Shown: piece by piece, positions 45,785-58,097 of the stretch
How positions within the stretch are numbered: position 1 is the stretch's first letter
Layout: every line of letters begins with the position of its first letter
NCBI GenBank assembly: GCA_951213105.1
Contig: OX578148.1
Coordinates: 142,792,043 to 142,856,042, forward strand
DNA length: 64,000 nucleotides
Source: Amaurobius ferox
Taxonomy: Eukaryota; Arthropoda; Arachnida; Araneae; Amaurobiidae
Direction of reading: 5' to 3'
Program-made: the position numbers and the translations under genes
The notes under the pieces: model-generated
What the model was told of the DNA's origin: nothing
Database searches by the model: none
Seen by the model: only the letters and a program-made list of their open reading frames with translations

Positions 45785-48041
45785 ATTTTAGTTGAGTTCA
45801 CAATTTTTCAGAAATTAAATTTTGCAAGAAAAGATTTCATTTTAGTTAAAGTTTATACTTGTTTAAGTTTTTATATTTCAATATTGTCTTTTAAAATAGA
45901 ATTTATGGAAAAAATTGTTGTGATTTTAAAATTTATTGGAAACCTTGCATTTAAAGTAAAAAAGTAAATAAGAAAAAGTAATTGATTTGTGAACTATAAT
46001 TTATGAATGTTATATTATAAATTAAATAATAAGTAAATTTGTTAATTGACTCTCCTTGGACTTTAAAAAAAAAATTTTTTTTTCGAGAGTCTTGTTTTGA
46101 TTGACTTTGATTATATTGATGTGTTTTAATGTAAAAAAATGTTTGACTATTTGTTTAAGTTCATTAATGAAAATAAGTAAAATGGTGGTGGTAATTTGTT
46201 GTTCCCCTAAGTAAAAGGGAGGAAATTTTGAATTCTGAAGGAAATTTTGAATTTTGGAAAAAGTAAATGATTTATTAAAATAAAATTGAAATTAAAATTG
46301 GAATTAATATAAAGTAATTGAAAGAATTTAAGTAATTTGAATTTGAAAATGGAAAGTTTGAATTTGAAAATTTTTGAAAATTTAATGAAATTTTTTTTTG
46401 AAGATCAAAGGTAAATGATCTCTTTTGGAAAATGTTTTGAAACTTTGTTGCTGAGAGAGGTGAAAATTTTTGGCTGATGTTTTGTTGAAATTCTGTTCTC
46501 TTGAAATTCCATTTCACATTGTTGTTTTTTTTGACCAGCAGTTTTCAAACATCTACACAAGTTTCAGTTAGACATCATATTTTATGCTGCAACCCCTTTT
46601 TCTGAAAGCTGGCTGGTGGACGCAAACATGGACATATTTACATTGGAGCACAGATGAAGAAGCAGCTTAGCAAATTAATTGTCCGAACTTTTGTGGCAGG
46701 ACTGGAGTCCTGGACGACAACTTGCTCCGAGCCTACCTAGGAGGGTTGTGATTGGCCAGGTGGGAAACTGGTGAAGCTATGAGGATGATGATGAAGAAGA
46801 TGATGATGTTGGGATCAGCGCAAGCTGTCCAAAAATTTTGATGATATCCGTTGCTTCTGAGGCATGTCCTGGCGTCCTGTTTCTGCTGCAATCGCTTCCT
46901 GCACGCGAGTATTTTTTTTTTCTTTTTTCTACACCTCCCTTTTTCTAAATTGGCAACTCGTTAGTCCCCGCTGAGTTTGCTCTTGTGATGTGTTCCTGCT
47001 CTTTTACATAACTGACGTGAATTTCAGGAGAAATTTTTCTCCTTCTCTCTCTCAGTAAACAAATGTATATAAATGTAAATTTTTCTTTTGTGACATGAAG
47101 TAGTCACTTGTTGAGTTATTTCAGAGATTTTGTTAAAAGTAAAGTAAATTGAAATTTTAAGATAAATAATAATGTAAATATAAATGAATAATTTAAAGTA
47201 ATTTATGAAAGTTGAGTCAGAATGAGAAAATTCTGAATTGTCTTGATGACAAAAATAAGTTGAATTAAAGTTAATGTTAAATTTGTTGAATAAATGATGA
47301 AAGGTTGAAAAATTGAAGATAAATGTAATTTAAAGTTAATATGTTGAATTTGAAAGTAATTTAAAGTGAAAGTTAAGATTTTAATGAAGGTTCTGAAATG
47401 AAAAATTGAAATTGAAAAATGGAAATATTGAAAGTGACTTTGTTCTCAAAAAGTGAGACAATTTTTGAATGAGTAAAGAATCTCATTGCTTGAATATGAC
47501 AAATTTAATTTAGAGATTAATTTTCAAAATATTTAATCCTTTAAGAATAATTGTTTTGTGTCACCTGTGTGTTTGAAAGTGACAATTGTTTGAAATTGTT
47601 TGAATTTTTTTGAATTGTTATATTGTTAAGTTTGTAAATTCATATTATATCATATTTTATTTTTCATATCACCTGGTTGATCTCAAGGTTGTCGATTGAG
47701 ATAGTGTGTGTCAGGCAAATTGCCTAGACAAATTTTTCTGGTTTAGTGTAATTTAAATGTGAATTTTTGTGAAGGTTCCTTTAAGATGTGGTGACGCCTT
47801 GTCATCCTTTTGGTTTTCTTTTGGTCTTTACCTGTGGTGATGAGTGGCTTGGCCAGTCATTCAGATCTACAGTGTTGTTGCTTTTGAGAGAGGTGATCGA
47901 TCGCACTTTTCTCGCCCAAAATTTTGTTTTAAATTATTTTACACTTACAGGTTCCTAAAACTCTTTGTAGATTTTTGTGTTTTTGTGTTTGTGTGTGAGA
48001 GAAAAATTTTCCTCACTGTGTTCTGAAAATTTTTGCCTCCC
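45785..48041 (+). other. Gypsy 3' non-coding region (2.26 kb)
   Basis: Very A+T-rich, with many gaaattttgaa / aaagtaatttgaa units at about 46220-46480 and 47150-47650. A less AT-rich island is at about 46550-46990. No env-like membrane protein frame in either strand. Confidence 0.7.
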
Positions 48042-48053
48042 AGAAGGGGAGAG
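48042..48053 (+). other. Gypsy polypurine tract
   Basis: AGAAGGGGAGAG, one base from the start of the 3' LTR; the plus-strand DNA primer in the family. Confidence 0.75.
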
Positions 48054-48054
48054 C

Positions 48055-49280
48055 TGTCATGTCGCAATTCTGCGCCATGAGCCTTTTTGTATTTTCTGCG
48101 AGAGAAACATCCTTCTCTCCGTTCGTGCCTGTGCTGTGTTTTTACTAACACTTGTTTCCATTGGAATTGCATTAAAAAGCGCTTTTCGTCGTGAATTCGT
48201 TGGAATGTCTGGACTTAGTGTCTGGCCGGGATGCGTGACGTCGGCTCGCTAGTTGCTAGGAGAGCACGCCGTCCAATCAGGAAGAGGCGAAATTTTTGCG
48301 AAGGAGAACTTTTAGCGTGGGCTCAGGCGACCCATGCTTTCTCCTCTTCGTGCTGGAACACTTGGACTGAAAGGTCGCATCGGAAGTTTTGTCTAAATCA
48401 GACAAAGGCTTTTAGCCGAAATGGCTAACTGGCGGAGATGGGCATTTTGGTTCTAAGGAAACCGCCCCTGCACTTCTGGAGATGATTGAAGAAGATCCTG
48501 GATACTCACATTAATTATTCGGTACATCTTTTCTAAAATTTGTTTTTTCCATTCCAGGAATCGTATCCGACCCCGACTCCGGATTCGAAGGAGTTGAGTA
48601 GATGTTGTTCGAGTCGATGCACAATAATCTGACTTAAAGATTTTGGATTTTTCCCCGGTACTTCTCCCTGAGAACATTATTGAAATCCCGCCTCAAAACC
48701 GTGATTGCCTGATGCGAATCTGTTGCTCCAAATTTTGTAAACTAAGAGTCAAGGTAACTTTTCCTTTTTCCGGAACCAATGTTTCCGAAGCGGCACTGGC
48801 ATGATGAAACTAAATTTAATAAGTATAAGAGGCTCATATTAAAATATTTATAGTTAAGTTACAAATGATTTGAAATCATATGATTAGTAATAATTAGATT
48901 ATTGGTTGCTATATGATTTTTACCAGAGCGTTAATTTGAATATGTCTAATATAAGTGAAGCTCTGAAGTCATGTTTTATTATTTGAAAGATAAAAATGCA
49001 TATATTGATTTCTTTGGAAAATCTAAAATAAATTCTTAATTTGTGTGAAATATGAGCCTGTTTATTTGTGTTTGCATATTTACTTTACTCACTGTACTTC
49101 ATTTGGGATTAATTCTCCTAAACTGGGAACTCCTTTAGATTTTGAACCTGGTGTTTTTGCTGATAAATTTTTGAGACTAGATATGTTAAATATATGTCTC
49201 TTTGGCTTTTTGAAATTACGATCACGAAGTTGTGGGTGGTGGAGTCAGTAGGTGCTGTTTGTACTGACCCAGCTCCCACA
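48055..49280 (+). repeat. Gypsy 3' LTR
   Basis: 1226 bp, the same length as the 5' LTR. Differences seen: t/c in the gcgctttt box, a/t in gactaagtg, a/t in gtgacgacg, g/a in gagcgcgcc, and t/c in gaaatctcg. Confidence 0.95.
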
Positions 49281-49284
49281 ATAC

Positions 49285-50092
49285 TGTAATGCATAAGTAA
49301 AAGTTTTTGTTTTTATATACAGTCGAACCTCATTAACATACATACGAGTAATGCGTAACTTGGCCCATTTTTGATTAAATATTCATGTAAAATAAGATTT
49401 TTGGTTTGAAAAAAAACTTCATTATTTCTTCCATTTTTAAGGGGAAGTGAGAAGTAAGGGGTTAGTTAACAAATTCTGGCAGGGCAGACATCGGCAATCG
49501 CATCGTCAGCTCCGACCTCTGCGAAATTAGTTTTTAATTGTTTAAATATTCATAATATATTTTGCTTCGTAATAAATTAAAAATAAAATAATTTATATGC
49601 AAGAAAGAGCTTCCCAAATATGCTGCGGATATGATACGAGGGTGCCCATGAGAAGTGCTGCACTCTTTGCGAAGAGGAGATGGGAGATTCGAAAACCGAA
49701 CTTTTGAAGGGCCGATATCGTTAATTGTCATTCCACTTTGACCTACGTATGTACAGTCTATAAATGATCATATGGAAAATAGAATGACATTAGCTAAAAT
49801 TTTCTTAATTTTTAATCTTAATTTAAGCATTTCTTAATTTAATCATTTTCTTAACTGAATGATTAAAGAAATAAAGAGAAAATGAATATGAGTCTGTAGT
49901 GAAAGTCATGTGCTATCCATATCAGATTTTTTATTATATCTTCTATCTGTTCTATTCTATCTGTTATATAAAATGTGTTCGCCCCTTCGATTCATTTATT
50001 TTTAACTAGCTGCCTTCGGCGACCAGCCTATTCACTACCCTTGAAAATTCTGACCGTGGCAAACTTGCTGGCGCCATAACCAAGTGGAGTTA
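49285..50092. other. Intronic; possible single Tigger/mariner-type end at about 49319
   Basis: acagtcgaacctcattaac at 49319-49337 resembles the Tigger end at 13666 (cagtcaaacttgcttataa), but no transposase or second end is seen. Confidence 0.35.
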
Positions 50093-50383
50093 TTGTTGAG
50101 ACCCAGACCATCCGACCTACCAGAAAGGTGTAAGGTAACTATTTAGATGGCCAGGAAGTGCCACCCAATTTAGGCCGGAACCCACTCGGGGAGGCATCCA
50201 CAGGGACAGTACCCTCCTTCCCCTACCACCAACCTCTCGGAAGGACTTACGGATTCACATGTTTAACATGATCATACTCTGCGTGAACACGACGGCAGTT
50301 TTGGCAGTAGCGGGAATCGAACCCAGGCCTATCGAGTGCAATTCTCGCACGCTAACTACTGGGCTACTGTGCCTTCAACTGCA
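50093..50383 (-). mobile_element. tRNA-derived SINE (family A), third full copy
   Basis: Minus-strand copy with gagacccagaccatccgacc at its 3' end and a decayed pol III head (gggaatcgaacccaggcc, inverted B box) at about 50310. Flanked by TGGAGTTA at 50085-50092 and 50384-50391. More mutated than the other two copies. Confidence 0.85.
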
Positions 50384-50391
50384 TGGAGTTA

Positions 50392-51855
50392 ACAAAGTTT
50401 GGTTTAGTTTAATGATGTTAAAACTAATAATGAAATTTTAAGATGAAAAATAATGTTCTAGTGGGGGTTCTTGAAAATTGATTTGTAAAGTGAATTTATT
50501 CTAATGTTTGTGAACTGTGAGATTCTGAGGATTTCTCTACCTGTAACCCTAGGAAACAAAAATCTAAATACACTTCTAGAATAGAAGTCGAAAATAGCCC
50601 CTGTTTAAATAAGAACAATTACACTTAATATGTAAGAAGAGAAAGGTTGAGTCGTAAGAAAAAATGACATTTTTAAAAAATTAATAAATGCATTTAAAAT
50701 GAAAAGTAATTTATTTTGAAAATAATAATTTATTCCAATAAAATGGATGAATAATTTTATTCAAATAAAATGGATGGTTTGTTTTAATTTAATGATGTAC
50801 ATTCATTATATGGCAGACACAAATATCGAATGTTCCATTCGATTTTGCTATGCGTATTCAGAACCGTGACCTCCACCTAGTGCGTCTGCACGTGCATGTG
50901 GGTGAAAAACTATAGCGGTTTCGCCGAGAAATTGAAATTTATCACTTCCTTAAAATCCGGATCCTGCAGCTACCTTTTATTATTGCTTGACCAGATTGGG
51001 CTTGTAAGAAAGCCTGATTTTTGAGCTTTCTAAAAATGTAAAGTATTAGTCGAAATTGTCGGTACTTTTCCCGACGTGATTATTTAAAAACGAAAGTTTG
51101 ATTTTTTGAGCAGAAAGTGACTTTTGTTTAAAATCTTGGAATTTGTCCCTGAGATTTGAAATTGATATATTTTTACTCGCAATTATCTGCTCTTTCCAGT
51201 CGTGTGATTTGTTTTTTTCTATGACATCTGGATGGTGGAGTAAAAAGGGGAAAAAACGGTCGAAATTGCATAAAACTTTGAATAAAAAAAAATAATTCAA
51301 ATTTTAAAAATCGGTTTTCACATGTCAATCGGTTTTCACATCGGTTTTCACATTTTCAATATATTTTGCCCAACTCTGGTCTATGAATACTAGTACTTCA
51401 TGCATGGAAGAAACAAAATAGTGGTCACAAGCTCGATCGAAATTCCCTTTAACAGAGCATTTTTACTGAAAAATTCTTAACTTTAGGGAATTCCAAAAAA
51501 AATTGACAAAAACCGGGAGATTATCGTTAAAAATCAGGAAACTGGGAAAAAAACATCAAAAACCGGGAGTTTCCCGGAAAAATCAATACAGTTGGCAGCT
51601 ATGAAATATGCACTATGTGTTGTACCCCCCCCCCCCCCCTCTCAGTACATCCTTAATTATCCCCTCTATGCATGCACTTTTCACAGCAAGTTTTATGAGG
51701 TCTAAAACCACTAGAACAAAGAAATGTGCCATTTTGCTTGTCAAGAATTGAAGCAGTTAGCAGATTGCATCTGTGTCTGGGTGAATATCAAGAGTAATAA
51801 CATTATGTTTACTTTTTACACATATTTTAACAGTACTAATACCTTCAACTGGGCT
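50392..51855. other. Intronic, no gene; ends of a possible TGCCAACT-type transposon at about 51490-51600
   Basis: 51490-51600 carries accgggag/cccgg motifs and cagttggcag, like the inverted end at 3681. A C15 run is at 51625-51639. 51305-51350 holds three atcggttttcaca copies. Confidence 0.4.
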
Positions 51856-52275
51856 TTCAAAATCCCTAACAACCCAGGACATCGAGGATCCAGTTTTCTT
51901 ATTTTTGAAAACAGATTAATATTTCAAAGGTATTTTGGTAGCTACATCTATCTACTAGATTTTGAACTTGAAGGGAAAAGCCAAAGCTACAGCCAAAGCT
52001 ACAGCCAAAGCATTACTCAAAAAATTATAGAAATGCCTTTAGAATTTCCAAATATTTTAAATCATGAGCCATGTTGCTTTCAAAATCCCTAACAACCCAA
52101 GACGTCGAGGACCCAATTTTTTTATTTTTGAAAACAGATTAATATTTTAAAGGTATTTTGGTAGCTACATCTATCTACTGGATTTTGAACTTGAAGGGAA
52201 AAGCCAAAGCATTACTCAAAAAATTATAGAAATGCATTTAGAATTTTCAAATATTTTAAGTCATGAGCCATGTTG
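51856..52275. repeat. Tandem duplication of a ~200-220-bp unit
   Basis: Starts ctttcaaaatccctaacaac at about 51856 and again at about 52077. Both contain ggtagctacatctatctact and end catgagccatgttg. The first unit has an extra gccaaagctaca run. This produces a 122-codon open frame that is not a gene. It ends about 65 bp from the 52341 splice donor. Confidence 0.85.
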
Positions 52276-52340
52276 GGGAACATTTGCTAGTGGATTATAA
52301 ATAACTATCCCCATAAAACAATGACCCAAAATATTCTTAC

Positions 52341-52472
52341 CATATCATCCATTTCTTCATCTTTGCTGTAACGAGCATAATCTTTACGCAATGTCCGCAT
52401 TAATATCATGCTGACAAGACCGACCAGGAAGATAACCATCATAAATGAATTGAAAATAGAAAACCAATGAAT
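52341..52472 (-). CDS. TM9SF3: TM9SF3 coding exon (first transmembrane helix of the nine-pass core)
   Basis: 44 codons, phase 0 at both ends, starting [20 protein letters not shown] and ending [13 protein letters not shown]. It encodes the first core transmembrane helix (about residues 2-24 of the exon), followed by the basic/acidic cytosolic segment [19 protein letters not shown], typical of TM9SF3. Acceptor is a pyrimidine tract plus AG at 52474-52473; donor gtaaga from 52340. The next exon is 16.4 kb away, across the intron that carries the intact gypsy element. Confidence 0.95.
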
Positions 52473-52543
52473 CTGGAAAGGAAACCAAGATTTAGTAATA
52501 GTAAAACAAAATTATATATATGAAAAAATGTTAAATGCATCAC

Positions 52544-52621
52544 CCTATGTTGGAAAAAGCTTGGATCTAGATACTTGTCGAACCTATCTTCGAATTTAAC
52601 ATTGGATGGCTTCCAGTTCAC
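52544..52621 (-). CDS. TM9SF3: TM9SF3 coding exon (end of lumenal domain)
   Basis: Exactly 26 codons, phase 0 at both ends, beginning [13 protein letters not shown] and ending LDPSFFQHR. The block [18 protein letters not shown] is a signature of TM9SF3 immediately before the first membrane helix. Acceptor AG at 52623-52622. The donor is gtgatg (from 52543), a weak non-consensus donor after GT. It is separated from the next exon by an intron of only 71 bp (52473-52543), the only short intron seen in this gene. Confidence 0.93.
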
Positions 52622-53782
52622 CTAAAACAGAAAATGTCAAATATATTTACTTCGAAATAATTTAGGACTGTCACAGGAAGGATGCAAGAAAGGGTGAAAA
52701 TAGCTGAGCAGCCTCAAAAACTAAAAATAACAGCCATTTTAACAGTATTCAATCTAATTTTTGCAACCATTTTAGCAGCTTTTTCATAATAACCATGCTA
52801 TCACAAAAATCTTGAATATTAACCCTGTTTAAAAAGAAAAAAAGATGAATCTTTTGATTGGCTGGCTCGAGTTACATCATGCACAACATTACCAAATCAC
52901 CAATGGAATACTGATGTTATTTGATGAATAAACTTAAAACACAAATCGGGAAACTATATACTGTATTTGTCTGAACTTTTTTGAAATCACCCAAATAAAA
53001 AAAAAGTAGACACTTATTTAACCTAAAATAGTCACCTTGAAAGGATCAACAGACTAAAAAGGTTGCCTGTTGCAGCCTAACCTATCTGTGTGGGAATGAC
53101 TTGTCCATGAATTCAGTGTTTACACAAATTCTCAATTACATGTAATTCATGCAAATACTTTTGAAAGGTATTTGCAGGATGTGAACTTAATCCATTAAAA
53201 TTTAATAATTGAATATCAAAAATAACATTTTATAATTGATCTTGAAATGGATTTGAGTTATCTTTTGCCAAAATGTGAAGAAAAGAAAATACTAAAATCC
53301 TACTACAATTTTTTCTTTACATTTTCCCTGAAAACTGGGAAGCTTGCATTTTCTGCTAATCTTGGAGCCAATATGAAAATCTCCCCAATTTTAAATGTTT
53401 TAGAGGAATTTTTCTTTTTAAAAAATTTTTAAATGAAATATAGAATTTCATTTTAAAACTTTGACAAAAATCACTGTACTTGGCCTGGGCCAATCCGTGT
53501 CAATTCTCCCCATGCCATGACACCCACCCACTCTGATTTTCAAGAAAGTGTTTTACTTATCACTATCACCAACTTATTAATCTATGCAAATTTTTTCCCT
53601 TTGAGGCCACATAGTTTTTGAGATGTCAGACTTCTGTTAGAGGCAGTCCTTGAGGAAAAATTCATATTTCTGTATTTAATCTACATATCACTGAAAAATT
53701 TTTACCACATTTCAATAACAGCGCCTACATTTCTGAAAAAAAATATTGTATAAATATCGCCAACCTCTAAGAGACACTAAAA
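52622..53782. other. Intronic, no feature seen
   Basis: The last bases, gccaacctctaagagacac at about 53754-53772, resemble gccaacctctcagagacag at 556-574, next to the left end of the 549-3681 candidate element. Confidence 0.4.
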
Positions 53783-53937
53783 CAGGGCTCAACAAATCCC
53801 GGGCGCCAGGTCACTGTGGCACCTAAAAAAATGTTAGAAAACTTCAATTGTAAACAAGCACGTACGTGAATCTGTCAATATACTGTCAAAATCCAAAAGT
53901 TACTTCGTTCTGATTGGCTAATCGCTTTTGGATGGCT

Positions 53938-54525
53938 TGTTAAGAAGTTTTACCCCCATGGTCTATGATCCTGCAAATTGAGACGTCAACTTCCGGTTTA
54001 TGCTAATTTCTACTTCAACCGATTAGAGATTAGCATACTCCGGAAGAAAACATTAACTTCTACTTCAATGATACAGCACTATTTAAGCTAGTGGTTGTAT
54101 CAGTTGAATATGGTATGGTACTGGGATCAGGTCGGATCTGTCTGTCTGATGACTGATCTGGTATTCGGCTCTGGATTACCAGTATGTTCGATGTCGATAT
54201 TTAATGATGTTACTATGAACCGTTTATGTTAGCAGTTGTTCTACATGCATGCCAGTAAATGGCGATGTACGTGGCTGATGTTGTTAGGCCTAACTGTTAA
54301 GTCTTATGTTAATTTTCAAGACTGAGTTTATGTGATTCAACTTTTGCCGATACCATTTCTAAGTTATGGAAATGGATATGTTCTTTTGTTATTCTAAGGT
54401 TTTAAGTTCATGAAAATAAATTGAGTTTTTTTCACATCAAATCTACTTCATTTACATCCACTGCTATGCTCTGCTGACAACTGGTTTTCGAATTTTACCA
54501 ATGAATGAAAGAAAAAATTCCAACA
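53938..54525 (+). repeat. Probable 5' LTR of copia copy 1 (left limit uncertain)
   Basis: The right limit is set by ...ttccaaca followed by a decayed primer site (ggggttaagggcccctag, 54530 on) that matches the intact site of the copia at 62396. The left limit is a guess (TGTT at about 53938). No 3' LTR partner was found. Confidence 0.4.
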
Positions 54526-54680
54526 AACGGGGTTAAGGGCCCCTAGCAGCCCTTGTATAGCAGCAAACTAGTACAGCAGATCGAGTATCAACGAAGTGGT
54601 TTGGAAACATCAAGAAATAACGAACGAGCCCTGAAAAGGGGGCCGCAGCAGCAGTGAACTAAAAAATACTGACACTGGAC

Positions 54681-57271
54681 ATGGAGAAGCTAAGTAAGGT
54701 AATTTCTCCACTTGGAATACCGACATAAAATTTATGTTGATGGTGAGGGATTATATGGATTCGTCACCAGTACGGAGACGAAACCTGATGTGGAAGTGAC
54801 CAGAAAAGAAAAGGTGGAATACCAAAGAGAGAGCACTTTCAACACTCTATTACAGTCTAGAGACGGAGTATCGTGATTTAATTTCATCAGTGGAGGAACC
54901 TATGACAGCATGGAACATATTGAAAGAACAATTCGAACCTAAATCCAGGGCTGGACTCATGAAACTCTTTGATAATTTTATCAGCGAGAAGCCAGTGCCG
55001 GGGAGAACACATAGGACTGTTCATTGCAAGAATTAAATGATGGGTATCCAAGCTGAAAGATGCAGGCCACCCACTGGCCAAGGTTCTGGTAGCATTTCAA
55101 TCAATTCGACATCTCGATGAGGACTACCGAGGAATAGTTCAAAACCTCTACAGATTGCCGCATGATGACTTTAAGCTAAAACATATCGAAACAGTTGCTC
55201 ACCGAGGAGGACCGGATAATTCAGCAAAAGCATGACGAGCAACAAAACGGAAGTAAGACTTTAGCGTTTAATGTATATAAATCTAAAAGTACAAAATTGT
55301 GTAAATCTAAATGTATTACTTCTAAAAATGTAAATTCCAGTAAACAAGTAGGACCTTGCCATAAATGCAAGGCATATGGCCATTTAAAAGCAAATTGTAA
55401 ATCTTATCATGCTAAGTTAAGTGAAATCCAACATGGTATAGAAAATTGTAATGTTGAATCGACCGACAAATTCCGTTGGGTTGTTGACACGGTAGCAACT
55501 AAGCATTTTTGTAATAATCTTGAATTATTTGACAAATGTAATGAATTAAAAGGAACAACAATGTCCTTAGCTGCCGGTGATCAAGAAAGCCCAATCGAAG
55601 GTGTCAGATCGATCAGCATGTATGTGAAAATGAAAAATATTAAAAATTTAATTCTTTTGAAAGACGTTATGTATTCCCCTAAATTAAGGAGGAACTTAAT
55701 TTCTGCTTCACTTCTAGAAGAGCAAAATTGCATTTTCACAGGCAAAAATGGTTTCCTTACTTTTTACAAGCCTGACGGCAGTTTATGCCAAAAGACATAA
55801 TGGCTTGTATTTCCTTCGACCTCAATATGAGACGAAAGCCAAAAATTTTATTGCAATATCTACAGGAAATGTAAATACTAAGCCTAAAACTAAAAATGAA
55901 AAATCTAAAAAGTCTAGTGATTTTAAAAGTAAAAGTATAAATAAGTCATATGATTGCAAAATTGAAAATGATGATCATGTTTTTAAAAATCCAAGTACGA
56001 AAAGTAAATTTAAAACTTGTAAAATTGAAAAATGAAATAAAAATTGTGATAACGTTCAAAGTAGTAATATTAATAGAAATGCCAGTAAAGTTTTTAAACG
56101 TAAAGATGTAAACTCTAATGTTAGTATTTTTAAACCTAACAAGCCTGGTAAATTTGATATTTTTAAAAGTTCTAGTAATGTATAATCACCCATTGAAGTC
56201 AGGGGGAATGAAGGCTATGGCATAAAAGGTTTTGTCACATCAACTTTGAATATTTACATCACACTTGTAAAATGTCAGCTGTTAGAGGCGATTGCCAAAA
56301 ATCTGTGTTAGGAAAATGGACTGTAAATGTTCTAAATTGGCAAAAACAAAAAGAATTACGTTCAAACACATAGGTAGAATAAGATCTGAAAAACCATTGG
56401 AACTAATCCATATGGACGTATGCAGGCCAATGCCAAAACCATCGCGTAGAAGTGCTAGATATTTCCTTAACATAACCGATGATTTTTCAAGCAAAGTTAC
56501 TGTGTATCCTATGAAACGAAAATCTGAAGTTTTTGATAAGTTTAAACAATTTCAACATCGAGCAGAGAGATTTTCAAATACCAAAATTTTAAGTATCAGA
56601 ACTGATAACGGTATGGAATTTTGCAACACTAAGTTTGAAAAGTTTTTAGAAACACAAGGAATTAAAGCGGAAAGAACAAACACGTACACACCCGAAAAAA
56701 ACAGGGTTTCCGAAAGATGTAACTTAACTGCTTTGGATTGTGTTAGGGCAATGTTGAACAATAGCAACTTAAAAGACGATTTTTGGGCAGAAGCTTTACT
56801 CTGCTTTGCCTACGTTAAAAATCGAATTTGCCACAAGTTCAAGAGTCTAACTCCGAACGAGTTGTACAGCGGCGAAAAGCCATCAGTTGCTCACCTCAGA
56901 GCATTTGGATGTCAAGTTCTTGTAGGCAAGCCTAAACAACTTAGGGGGAAACTTGATATGAGGGCACAAGAGGGCATTATGGTGAGCATTGAAATATATA
57001 TGCATTGAAAACTCAGGGGTATAGGATATGGCTCTTGAATGAGGGGAAAATAGTAGAAACTAAAAATGTTAAATTTAATGAAGAGTGCAACACAGAGGAA
57101 GGCGGTCTGGGACATAATGTAAATCAGAAACCTAAAGAAAATTTTACTTTTACATCTCACAAACCCACCTATCCAGATTCGTCTGACAAGGAGTATATGG
57201 AGAGGGATAAAGACGATTCATCAGAGGAAGATCAAGACATTACAAAAAGTAATGACGAAGATTTAAGATAA
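54681..57271 (+). pseudogene. Ty1/copia Gag-Pol copy 1, broken, RT missing
   Basis: Pieces in shifting frames from ATG 54681. Gag helical region: TLYYSLETEYRDLISS, EEPMTAWNILKEQFE. Zinc knuckle CHKCKAYGHLKANC (about 55353, CCHC). Protease WVVDTVATKHFC (about 55477; usual DSGAT is DTVAT). GAG-pre-integrase with HTCKMSAVRG and CKCSK; integrase 56292-57008 with MDVCRP (Asp codon 56415), RTDNGMEF (Asp 56604) and VSERCN (Glu 56712), a D,D(35)E core. The integrase tail, GYRIWLLNEGKIVETKNV, ends at 57271. The RT and RNase H that should follow are absent. Several frameshifts and stops; not functional. Confidence 0.88.
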
Positions 57272-58047
57272 GCGTTCGTGGCATGGCTGTGTGTGCATCA
57301 ACACTACAGTTGTTTTATTTTATTTTTTGTTATAAACAGATTGTTAAATCGTTATTTGATTTTAATGAATTCGCTGTGAGTTCTAGTGTAGTTTTTATCA
57401 GAGATTTGCATTTGAAATCGCGGGAATGGTCTAGAAAATGTCCTTAGCATTGTCCAGAATTTAAGATGCAAACTGATTACAATTACACTGGAACTCACAA
57501 AGAATTCTTGAAAACCAAGAAATGTTTTGACATATACAATACGCCCATCTATAATAACAGGGGGAAAAAAAAAAAACCTACACCGATTGTGTTAAGATAG
57601 ATACTCTACTGGAATATCCCAGCCCGGGAGCCTGATTTCAACAAGAGAAAAGTATATACTTTTTAAAAATTTATGAAAATTCAACTATTAATCATATGGA
57701 TTCCGTTCAAAGTTCATTTGAAACAAAATTTTTCGAGATAGAAACTGAAATAAAATTTTTGGTCGCCACACGACCAAAAATTTTAAGGAATGCATTTGTA
57801 TGAAAAATGTTATTTGTATGAAAAGGTTGTATGAAAATGTTTTAAGGAATGCATTTGTATGAAAATTGTACTAAAACATAGAAAAACTAAAAAAGTAATT
57901 TGAATTTAAGAAAATAATGACAAGGCATATCGTCCCGGGTTCTGAAATACCTGCGTACCAAAATGTACATGATCAGTGCAGATCAAGTGCAATATGTGCA
58001 GAAATGTAAAATTAATGATTAAAAATTGAATATTTTTATATTATGTT

Positions 58048-58051
<4 letters not shown>
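57272..58051. other. Unclassified sequence inside the hAT-like element, including a dispersed repeat
   Basis: About 57645-57760 is the inverted third copy of the 18098-18230 repeat (tatggattccgttcaaagtt). 57780-57870 contains two copies of aaggaatgcatttgtatg. No copia RT or 3' LTR. Confidence 0.5.

Positions 58052-58092
<41 letters not shown>
58052..58092. repeat. (AT)n microsatellite
   Basis: About 40 bp of pure AT repeat. Confidence 0.9.

Positions 58093-58097
<5 letters not shown>

Larger units (their letters stand above)
37554..49280 (+). mobile_element. Complete Ty3/gypsy LTR retrotransposon, 11.7 kb, apparently intact
   Basis: Two LTRs of 1226 bp each (37554-38779 and 48055-49280), starting TGTCATG and ending CCCACA. 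They are flanked by identical 4-mers ATAC (37550-37553 and 49281-49284), the expected Ty3/gypsy-type target duplication. A primer site follows the 5' LTR, a polypurine tract precedes the 3' LTR, and an intact 1973-codon Gag-Pol lies between. I count about five substitutions between the LTRs (about 0.4%), so the insertion is recent. It lies antisense to TM9SF3 in its 16.4-kb intron. No env gene is seen. Confidence 0.95.

Noticed and set aside
51724..52092. 122-codon frame
   Set aside because: Lies across a non-coding tandem duplication; the second copy does not keep the frame.
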